Shown here: positions 5,186 to 10,892 of the stretch, in pieces | Layout: the number at the start of each line of letters is the position of its first letter | Numbering within the stretch: the stretch's first letter is position 1 | Assembly: GCA_007127655.1 (NCBI GenBank) | Contig: SKYX01000382.1 | Location: 1 to 10,892, forward strand | Direction of reading: 5' to 3' | From: Desulfonatronum sp. | Lineage (GTDB): Bacteria; Desulfobacterota; Desulfovibrionia; Desulfovibrionales; Desulfonatronaceae | Length of the DNA: 10,892 nt | Made by a program: the position numbers and the translations under genes | Notes under the pieces: model-generated | The model's database searches: none | Told to the model about the DNA's origin: nothing | What the model saw: the letters and a program-made list of their open reading frames with translations, nothing else

Positions 5186-7345
5186 TCACTGCTGAAACGT
5201 CACCGCCCCCGTGAACCCGTCCACCAGCAAAAGGTCGCCAGTGCGGATGGAGTCCGTGGCCCCGCTCACCCCGGTGACGCAGGGCAAGCCGTATTCCCGG
5301 GCGATGATCGCGCCGTGGACCAGCATCCCGCCACGGCTCTCCACAATGGCCGCAGCCAGGGGCACCACGAAGGACATACCCGGATCCATGGCCTCGCAGA
5401 CCAGCACTTCTCCACGCTGGAATGCAAACAGGTCTCCTGGTTCACGTATCACCCGGGCTGCACCCCGGGCCAGCCCCGGCCCGGCGGGCTGGCCGGATAA
5501 GGTCGAGCTTTCGGCGGTGGTCGACGAGTCGATCTGGCTGCTCGGCGCACCGCGCCCGGTAGGGCTGGCAACGTCCAGATATTCGGCCGGAACCGCGTCC
5601 AAGGCCTGTTGCAGGTCTGGCAGGTTTTCCCGGGTAGCCAGCCTTCGCCAACCCTCGGCCACAGCCCGGAGCAGTTCGCCCTGCATCCGCCCCAGGGCGA
5701 GGTTGTCGTTGTCCCGGATCTTGTAGGCGGCCCGTCCCAAATCCAGCACCTGTGCCGCGAACTCCCGGCGCGATTCCGGAAACGCCTCCAAGAAAAGCCG
5801 TTCAGGCTGATCCCGCCTCCCGCCGCGGACTCCGCCGCTTCCGGACTGAGGCTTGGGCTCGGGCCTGGTTGCCAGTTCCAGAACGAGATTCACGACCCCT
5901 CGCTCGCCCTCGGTGCACCAGGCCGTGGAGCAGAGCAAGGAGCCGTGGCCCTTCAGAAACGTGGAGAACAGCTCCTGGAAGTCGCGATCCGCCGGTTCCT
6001 GGCCCTGTTTCAGACTCTTCCTCAATTCCGGGTTCTCGCGAACCTTGGCGGCCAATTCTTCCAGGGCATTGTTGCGCCGGAGCGCCTCCAGGTCCGTATC
6101 CCTGAGCAGGTCGGTGAACGCAAAGGGGTCCTGCGGTCGGAGCGCATCGTTGTAAACCATGCCCAAAAGCCGCACCCCATGAGCCAGGGGGATGAACCTG
6201 GCCCAGTAAATATCCCGCCAGCGAGCCATGGCAGCCTGGCGGCGAAGGATCTCTTTGATCAACGCAGCGTCATCCAGTCCCGCAAGATCAATCCCCGCAA
6301 AAACCGCGCTTTCCTGTTCCAAGTCCGGCAGCAGCTCATCTTCCACCTCCCGGCGCAGGGCCCTCAGGTTCTCGAAACTGCGATGCAGGCTGAGATACCA
6401 GGGTCTTTTGTCTTCCCCCTCCCAGGACGTTCCTTGGGCCAAATTGGTGGTGATGGGACGCGACTGCAGGCAGTACAGCTTCGAACCGCGAAGGGTCCAC
6501 TCCACGTCCTGGGCCTGACCGAAATGGGCCTCGCAGGTCCTGGCCATCTCCCAGACGCGGCCGATTTCGTCGGCCTGGGGCAGCCGATCCCGGCCCAAGT
6601 CCCATGGTCCTGGCTGTACCTCCAGCACCCTGCCGGTTTTTCCGTCCAGAATCCAACGGGCCGGCTGCGTGGAGCCGTCCACCAGGGCCTGGTTCATGCC
6701 CGGCACGGCTTCGATCACGCAGCGGGTGGCATCCGTGGGATCAGCACTGAAGATGACCCCTGAACACTCACCCGAGATGCATTCCTGGACCAGCACGGCC
6801 ATGGCGCTGGTCGTGGGGTCCAGCCCCAGCTCCCGGCGGTAGAGCAAGGCTCTGTCCGACCACAACGAGGACCAGACCCGGACTATGGCGCCCTGCAGGG
6901 CCAAAGTCCCGCCTGGGCCGCCGGGCAGCCCGACATGGGACTCATGCAATCCGGCAAAAGAGGAGGCCCCGGTATCCTCTCCAGGGGCTGAGGAACGGAC
7001 TGCCATGGATTCCATGCTGGCAAGCGATCCCAGGGCTTCGGCACCCAGTTCAGTCCAAAAACCAGGCAGTTCCGCCTTCAGAAAAAGGCTCCGGATATTC
7101 AGGGCCAGGTCCCAGATTTCTTCCCAACGCATGTCCTCCAGTCGCTTGCGGGCCAGCAAACTCTCGATGGCCACATCCAACCCGGTATCCTTCACAAACT
7201 GCTGATACGCCTCCACGCCCAGGCCCAGGGAGGCCGGCACATGTGCCCCGATTTGCCGCAAAGCAGCCAGGGCACACGTTTTTCCGCCAAACCGGGCGAT
7301 CATTTCTGGAGATATGGTCTCGATAGGGAAAAACCTGACGTTCAC
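5186..7345 (-). CDS. PEP-synthase/rifampin-phosphotransferase-like dikinase (ATP-binding plus phosphohistidine domains, no PEP barrel)
   Basis: Cytoplasmic protein of 719 aa. Residues 1-300 are a pyruvate-phosphate-dikinase-type ATP-grasp domain: FGGKTCAL at 19-26, VRSSAPGED at 116-124, SGECSGVIFSADP at 191-203, VEWT at 281-284 and QSRPIT at 294-299. Residues about 300-620 are a charged, mostly helical region I cannot assign. The C-terminus is the mobile phosphohistidine domain, GGMLVHGAIIAREYG with H677 as the expected phosphoryl carrier. The C-terminal PEP/pyruvate TIM barrel of true PEP synthase is absent, and the order ATP domain, middle domain, His domain is that of rifampin phosphotransferase, so the middle region may bind the acceptor. 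I start at the GTG at 7345, which has GGAGGA just upstream. The frame stays open to 7603, but that stretch is REP-like repeat. The acceptor is unknown; antibiotic inactivation is only one possibility. Confidence 0.85.
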   Translation of the reverse strand: MNVRFFPIETISPEMIARFGGKTCALAALRQIGAHVPASLGLGVEAYQQFVKDTGLDVAIESLLARKRLEDMRWEEIWDLALNIRSLFLKAELPGFWTELGAEALGSLASMESMAVRSSAPGEDTGASSFAGLHESHVGLPGGPGGTLALQGAIVRVWSSLWSDRALLYRRELGLDPTTSAMAVLVQECISGECSGVIFSADPTDATRCVIEAVPGMNQALVDGSTQPARWILDGKTGRVLEVQPGPWDLGRDRLPQADEIGRVWEMARTCEAHFGQAQDVEWTLRGSKLYCLQSRPITTNLAQGTSWEGEDKRPWYLSLHRSFENLRALRREVEDELLPDLEQESAVFAGIDLAGLDDAALIKEILRRQAAMARWRDIYWARFIPLAHGVRLLGMVYNDALRPQDPFAFTDLLRDTDLEALRRNNALEELAAKVRENPELRKSLKQGQEPADRDFQELFSTFLKGHGSLLCSTAWCTEGERGVVNLVLELATRPEPKPQSGSGGVRGGRRDQPERLFLEAFPESRREFAAQVLDLGRAAYKIRDNDNLALGRMQGELLRAVAEGWRRLATRENLPDLQQALDAVPAEYLDVASPTGRGAPSSQIDSSTTAESSTLSGQPAGPGLARGAARVIREPGDLFAFQRGEVLVCEAMDPGMSFVVPLAAAIVESRGGMLVHGAIIAREYGLPCVTGVSGATDSIRTGDLLLVDGFTGAVTFQQ

Positions 7346-7348
7346 GTT

Positions 7349-7354
7349 TCCTCC
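7349..7354 (-). promoter_or_regulatory. Ribosome-binding site GGAGGA deciding the dikinase-like start
   Basis: On the minus strand GGAGGA is followed by AAC and then GTG (7345-7343). The spacing is short but the match is strong, and the next residues, NVRFFPIETISPEMIARFGGK in sense, match the usual N-terminus of this dikinase family. This places the start well inside a longer open frame that reaches 7603. Confidence 0.6.
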
Positions 7355-7420
7355 GGAATGGTTGAGGATTGATTGAGATAGCAACGAATTGCGTCTGGCC
7401 TCTGAATGCAGATCCGCATT

Positions 7421-7509
7421 CTGGAGGGGCAGGCCTCTGTGCCTGCCCTGCATGGTTCGCGTGTCGCGATAAACACCCCGAAAAGGGCAACCGCAAGGGT
7501 TGCCCCTAC
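7421..7509. repeat. REP-like element with two hairpins (BIME-like pair)
   Basis: Two GC-rich hairpins stand about 35 bp apart. The first pairs GGGCAGGC (7427-7434) with GCCTGCCC (7441-7448) around a 6-base loop. The second pairs GGGCAACC (7485-7492) with GGTTGCCC (7498-7505) around GCAAG, and ends in CCCCTAC, i.e. GTAGGGGC on the minus strand as in the palindrome at 5083-5110. Read on the minus strand in the dikinase frame it gives GNPCGCPFRGVYRDTRTMQG, a peptide of the type seen when such repeats are mistakenly translated. It sits in the 306-bp divergent gap 7346-7651; the remainder, 7355-7420 and 7510-7638, shows no feature I can name, although promoters for both flanking genes must lie there. 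Confidence 0.75.
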
Positions 7510-7651
7510 GTGAGAAATAATCGCTTTCGATACCGACCTGGAAAGCGTCCAAGGATCGGAACGAATCTGCCCGTCTGGTTTCCGGTGCTACCTGGACACA
7601 CATGCTCCCTTCGTTCTAGGATACTGGCCATAAAGTTTGGAGAAAACCATC

Positions 7652-9316
7652 ATGCCCTCCCCCCACTCGCTCCATGCCGGCACGTTGACCGCCACGAAAC
7701 GGTTTGCCCTGATCGCCGGCAAGCTCATGAAGTATGGATTCGGCAGCCTCCTTGGTCAATTGGGGCTGAGTCGATTTCCCTGGAACTGCCGCCGGACCTG
7801 TTCCCTGGCCAAAGATCTGTCGCCGTATGCCCGCTTGCGCCGGGTCATTGAGGAACTGGGGCCCGCGCCGATAAAGATCGGACAGCTGCTCTCCATGCGC
7901 CCGGACCTGGTCCCTTTGGAATTGTGCGAAGAGCTCAAGGGACTGCAGGAGGACGTGCAGCACGAGAGCCTCGCAGACGTGCGCCGGGAAATCGAGCAGG
8001 CCTACGCCGCGCCCCTGGAAAGCCTGTTCACGGACTTTGAACCGGAGCCCGTGGCCGCGGCATCCCTGTCCCAGGTCCATCGAGCCCGGCGCAAGGACAC
8101 CGGGGCCCTGGTGGCCGTAAAGGTTCGCCGCCCGGGCATTCAGAAAATCCTGGCCGCGGATCTGGAAATCATGGCCGTCCTGGCCGGGTTGGTCAATGAA
8201 CGGATCACCTCCCTGCGCACCGCGCGATTGCCGGATGTGGTCACGGAGGTGCGCAAGTCCATTCTCCGGGAGGTGGATTTCACCAACGAGGCCCGCGGGA
8301 TGCTCCTTTTCAACCGGATCTTCGCGGATGAGCCCCGGGTCTTTGCCCCCGAGGTCCACGGCGATCTGGCCCGGCCTGGGGTTTTGGTCATGGATTTTGT
8401 TCAGGGTGAGCGCCTGGACATGTTCCAGGGGAGTCCGGAAGAGCGACGCGACTTGGCCATGCTCGGTCTGAATGCCGCGGTCCGGCAAATGCTGGAACAC
8501 GGTTTTTTTCACGCCGACCCGCACCTGGGCAATCTGAAAATCGTGGAAAGCCACAAGCTCTGCTTTTTTGATTTCGGGATGTGCGGGCGACTGACCCAGG
8601 ACATGCGTTCGGCCCTGGTGGACTATATCCTGGCCCTGATCAAGAACGATCCGAACAAGGTGGCCCAGGTGGCCATGGATATGGCCGTCGGCGTCCCGCC
8701 GCTCATGGATGTGCAGCGCTTTCAGGCCGACATCATGTTCATCCTGGAGGGCATGCACGTTCCGCTGGGTGAGATCAACCTGGGCCGTTTTCTGCTGGAT
8801 TTGACCAATCTTTGCCGAGATTACGGCATTTTCCTGCGGTCCGATTACATTCTCATGGCCCGGGCTCTGCTCTCCATCGAGGCCGCAGGGCGGGTGCTCG
8901 ACCCGGAGTTCGACTCCGTAGAGGCCCTCCGCCCAGTGGCCGCGCGCTACGCCTTGCGCCGCCTGCTGCCCGGCCTGTCCGACAAGTCCATGCTCGGGGA
9001 CATGGAACAGCGCTGGGACGACCTGATCAACCTGCCCCGGCGTATGACCAAGCTTCTGGACACGGCCGTGGCCGGCAAACTGGCCGTGGAATTGCACCAG
9101 AGCGATTTCGGCAACCTGCCCAATCAGCTCCGGCTGATCGGCAATCGCCTGGGCGGGGCCCTGGTCACCGCGGCCCTGATCATCGGCTCGGCCCTGGTCT
9201 ACATCTCGGACGTGGGACCGCACTGGAACGGTGTACCGGCTTTGGGCGTGGCCGGCTTCTCACTCTCGGGTCTTTTGGGAGTGTGGTTGGCCTGGAAGAT
9301 GTTTCGAGGAACGTAG
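7652..9316 (+). CDS. ABC1/UbiB/AarF-family atypical protein kinase-like ATPase
   Basis: Membrane-anchored 554-aa member of the ABC1/ADCK/UbiB family, needed in other bacteria for isoprenoid-quinone synthesis or distribution. The family hallmarks are in order: KIGQ at 75-78 (the KxGQ motif), the alanine-rich nucleotide loop AAAS at 135-138, VAVKVRRPG with K157, HADPHLGN at 287-294 and the metal-binding DFG at 307-309. The usual HADPHPGN reads L at position 292, a small departure. The C-terminus (about 500-550) has two hydrophobic segments, LGGALVTAALIIGSALVYI and a second ending in LGVWLAWKMF, the expected membrane anchor. I start at the ATG at 7652, with GGAG 9 bases upstream; an in-frame TTG at 7637 is less likely. 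A phasin-like gene follows after 19 bp. In an anaerobic host the partner would be menaquinone rather than ubiquinone, but the role is inferred. Confidence 0.92.
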   Translation: MPSPHSLHAGTLTATKRFALIAGKLMKYGFGSLLGQLGLSRFPWNCRRTCSLAKDLSPYARLRRVIEELGPAPIKIGQLLSMRPDLVPLELCEELKGLQEDVQHESLADVRREIEQAYAAPLESLFTDFEPEPVAAASLSQVHRARRKDTGALVAVKVRRPGIQKILAADLEIMAVLAGLVNERITSLRTARLPDVVTEVRKSILREVDFTNEARGMLLFNRIFADEPRVFAPEVHGDLARPGVLVMDFVQGERLDMFQGSPEERRDLAMLGLNAAVRQMLEHGFFHADPHLGNLKIVESHKLCFFDFGMCGRLTQDMRSALVDYILALIKNDPNKVAQVAMDMAVGVPPLMDVQRFQADIMFILEGMHVPLGEINLGRFLLDLTNLCRDYGIFLRSDYILMARALLSIEAAGRVLDPEFDSVEALRPVAARYALRRLLPGLSDKSMLGDMEQRWDDLINLPRRMTKLLDTAVAGKLAVELHQSDFGNLPNQLRLIGNRLGGALVTAALIIGSALVYISDVGPHWNGVPALGVAGFSLSGLLGVWLAWKMFRGT

Positions 9317-9335
9317 TTCAACAGGGAGAACAACC

Positions 9336-9647
9336 ATGTCGGATTTGTTTCGCAAAGGCTTCCAGGCCGGGCTTGGGGCGGGTTTGCTGCTGTCCGAGGG
9401 CTTGGCGACCAAGGCCCAGGAAATGTTGCAATCCGTCGAGAATGTTCCGGAATTGCTGCAATCCCGGTCGGACAACCTGGGCGTGGATATTGCCAAGGAA
9501 CTTGAAAGCCTGAGAGTCCAGGGCGAGGAGCAGGTCGGCCGGGTCCTGGCGGATGTGGGGCTGGCCCGGAAGCAGGACCTGGACGCCCTGCATGCCAGGG
9601 TTGAGCAGTTGGAAAACATTGTCGCCGAACTGCGAGGCACGGCATGA
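9336..9647 (+). CDS. Small phasin-like coiled-coil protein (COG3937-like)
   Basis: A 103-aa protein. Residues 1-24 begin FRKGFQAGLGAGLLLSEGL after the start, a glycine-rich amphipathic stretch like that opening the small proteins annotated as phasin or polyhydroxyalkanoate-granule regulators. The middle is polar and helical, and the last 30 residues (LGLARKQDLDALHARVEQLE in type) form a heptad-patterned coiled coil. There is no enzyme motif, signal peptide or membrane span. The ATG at 9336 has AGGGAGA 6-7 bases upstream; an open frame from 9231 lies inside the UbiB gene. It follows the UbiB-family gene by 19 bp and overlaps the SDR gene by ATGA. The family call comes from pattern resemblance; a UbiK-like accessory protein, which also ends in a coiled coil, is an alternative. 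PHA genes are not in view. Confidence 0.7.
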   Translation: MSDLFRKGFQAGLGAGLLLSEGLATKAQEMLQSVENVPELLQSRSDNLGVDIAKELESLRVQGEEQVGRVLADVGLARKQDLDALHARVEQLENIVAELRGTA

Positions 9648-10669
9648 ACCGGATCCTGGTCACCGGAGCCACAGGGTTTATCGGTTTGGAACTGGCCAGA
9701 TTATTGGCTGAACAGGGCCTGGTGCCGCGCCTGCTGGTGCGCAGGCCATCCCGGGCCACGCTGCTGAACAGCCTGGATGCCAAGATCATCCCCGGGGACC
9801 TGGAGGACGTTCAAAGCATTCGGCGGGCCGTGCAGGGCGTGGACATCGTCATTCATCTGGGCGGCCGAGCCCTGTTCGAACGCTATGAACTGGTTCGCCC
9901 GACCCTGGTGGATGGTTCCGTCACACTGATGCGCGAGGCTATTGCCGCCGGTGCCCGCGCTTTTGTCTTTTCCTCCAGTCTGCTGGTCTACGAGAGCCAG
10001 AAATCGCCTGTGGACGCCCAGACCACCCTGAAACCGACCCTGGGCTATGGCCGGGCCAAGGTGGAAGCGGAGCAGGCCCTGACCCGCATGGCATCGGAAG
10101 CCGGAATCCGCCTGGCGATCCTGCGCCTGCCCCACGTTTACGGCGCGACGTCCCTGCTGTTCGATCAGGTTCGTCGGGGGCTGGTCATCCAACCGGGGCC
10201 TGGGCAAAACGTCTTCTCCCACATGCACGTCCATGACGCCGCCCGCCTCCTTTCCGCCGTGGCCCTGTCCGAATGGAGCGGGGCCAGTCCTGTTGGGGAT
10301 AGTCAGCCACAAAACTGGATGGAATTCATGACCCAGGCCAGGACGCTCTACCCCCGCTTCCGGCATCTCCGCCTGCCTGTCTGGCTGGCCCTCTCCGGCT
10401 GCTTTGTTCTGGAAAATATTTACCACGCCCTGCGCCGTCCGGCCCTGCTGACCACGGACGCGGTACGCGGCTTCAACCTGGAAGTGGCTGTCCGGCCGAA
10501 CCTGGTCTGGAAGGATCTGGGTCTGGAAATGCTCTACCCGACCACCCGCGAAGGGCTGGCCGAAGTCTTCTGCCGCAACGTGCCTTTTGCCTGGCTGCCC
10601 TCGGTCCGGGACCGCTGCGCCTGCTACCTGGACCAGGGCGCCTGCCCCATGCCCCCTGCCATTGACTAG
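9644..10669 (+). CDS. NAD(P)-dependent extended SDR (epimerase/dehydratase or sterol-dehydrogenase-like)
   Basis: A 341-aa extended short-chain dehydrogenase. The Rossmann nucleotide-binding motif TGATGFIG is at 7-14, the acidic/basic region after the second strand (LLVRRPSR) suggests NADP may be accepted, and VIHLGG is near residues 69-74. The catalytic set is S112 in FSSSLLVY, Y135 and K139 in YGRAK. The segment LRLPHVYGA near 163-171 is the usual extended-SDR substrate element. Substrate cannot be read; the SDR class includes sugar-nucleotide epimerases and 3-beta-hydroxysteroid-type enzymes. The start codon overlaps the stop of the small coiled-coil gene (ATGA), so translation is probably coupled. 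The C-terminus carries four cysteines (C310, C325, C327, C334, with a CxC), which is unusual for the family. Confidence 0.88.
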   Translation: MNRILVTGATGFIGLELARLLAEQGLVPRLLVRRPSRATLLNSLDAKIIPGDLEDVQSIRRAVQGVDIVIHLGGRALFERYELVRPTLVDGSVTLMREAIAAGARAFVFSSSLLVYESQKSPVDAQTTLKPTLGYGRAKVEAEQALTRMASEAGIRLAILRLPHVYGATSLLFDQVRRGLVIQPGPGQNVFSHMHVHDAARLLSAVALSEWSGASPVGDSQPQNWMEFMTQARTLYPRFRHLRLPVWLALSGCFVLENIYHALRRPALLTTDAVRGFNLEVAVRPNLVWKDLGLEMLYPTTREGLAEVFCRNVPFAWLPSVRDRCACYLDQGACPMPPAID

Positions 10670-10892
10670 TGAGTGTGTTTCGGGTGTGCGAGTCGCCTTG
10701 ACCATTTGGATGTCAGGGCAAATATTGAGAAGAGATGCTGGTTGTCCTCTGTCAGTCAAACCCATCTGGCAGCTAAAAAAAGACGTGAAGGGAACGCTCA
10801 GATGTCGTAGGCGGGAAGAGGGGTATTCAGGTTAAAGCAATCCAGGCTGTTCGACGAGAAAGGCCGAATTCTCGTACTGCTCAGAAAATCAA
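10670..10892. other. Intergenic end of window, no gene seen
   Basis: This 223-bp stretch after the SDR stop is less GC-rich than the genes. I see no convincing coding frame, terminator hairpin with T-tract, or repeat. An open frame on the plus strand covers part of it but has no ribosome site or recognisable product. A gene may begin beyond the window on either strand. Confidence 0.5.

Noticed and set aside
5609..6763. Plus-strand frame opposite the dikinase-like gene
   Set aside because: Shadow frame of a gene with clear dikinase motifs; no ribosome site or domain of its own.
7616..9223. Long open frame opposite the UbiB-family gene
   Set aside because: It is a GC-rich shadow frame, with low-complexity composition and no recognisable motif, opposite a gene with intact family motifs.
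9701..10765. Minus-strand frame opposite the SDR gene
   Set aside because: Shadow frame; the plus-strand frame has the Rossmann motif and YxxxK.

Overview
This 10.9-kb window reads as a chromosomal segment of a GC-rich Gram-negative bacterium. A deltaproteobacterium of the sulfate-reducer (Desulfovibrionales-like) type is my best guess. The basis is the gene mix (CbiL-type corrin methyltransferase, YedF selenium-associated protein, DUF374-type acyltransferase, FbpBC-type importer) plus several families of short dispersed repeats in the gaps. This is inference; no rRNA or marker gene is present. I see no prophage, IS transposase, CRISPR array, tRNA or rRNA.

Layout. (1) 1-1577, plus strand: the 3' end of an FbpB-type permease gene and a complete FbpC-type ATPase gene, the end of a ferric-ion-type ABC importer operon. 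(2) 1550-2305, minus: a CbiL/CobI C20-methyltransferase of cobalamin synthesis, whose 3' end overlaps the ATPase gene tail to tail by 28 bp. (3) 2550-4016, minus: a two-gene envelope-lipid unit, a DUF374 acyltransferase followed by undecaprenyl-diphosphatase UppP. (4) 4017-4386: a gap filled by two unrelated short tandem-repeat arrays and an AT-rich inverted repeat. (5) 4387-4998, plus: YedF (TusA-like plus DsrE-like domains). (6) 4999-5185: a nested repeat structure between convergent genes. (7) 5186-7345, minus: a dikinase-like enzyme with an ATP-grasp domain and a phosphohistidine domain but no PEP-binding barrel, as in rifampin phosphotransferases. (8) 7346-7651: a divergent gap carrying a two-hairpin REP-like element. 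(9) 7652-10669, plus: a tight three-gene operon of an ABC1/UbiB-family atypical kinase, a small phasin-like coiled-coil protein and an extended SDR. (10) 10670-10892: no gene seen.

How the genes fit together. The importer genes would move ferric iron or a similar ligand. CbiL belongs to B12 synthesis, and its proximity to the importer may be only positional. The acyltransferase and UppP both act on envelope lipids. The UbiB/phasin-like/SDR trio is the most coherent candidate functional module: a membrane-bound atypical kinase, a small amphipathic/coiled-coil partner and an NAD(P)-dependent enzyme, with an ATGA overlap between the last two. The dikinase-like gene is transcribed divergently from it.

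The most notable non-genic signal is that four of the gaps each carry a different kind of short repeat: a dRS3-like inverted repeat, heptamer-type tandem arrays, a perfect 28-bp palindrome nested in further repeats, and a two-hairpin REP-like element. Two of them create false N-terminal extensions for the neighbouring genes if the longest open frame is taken.
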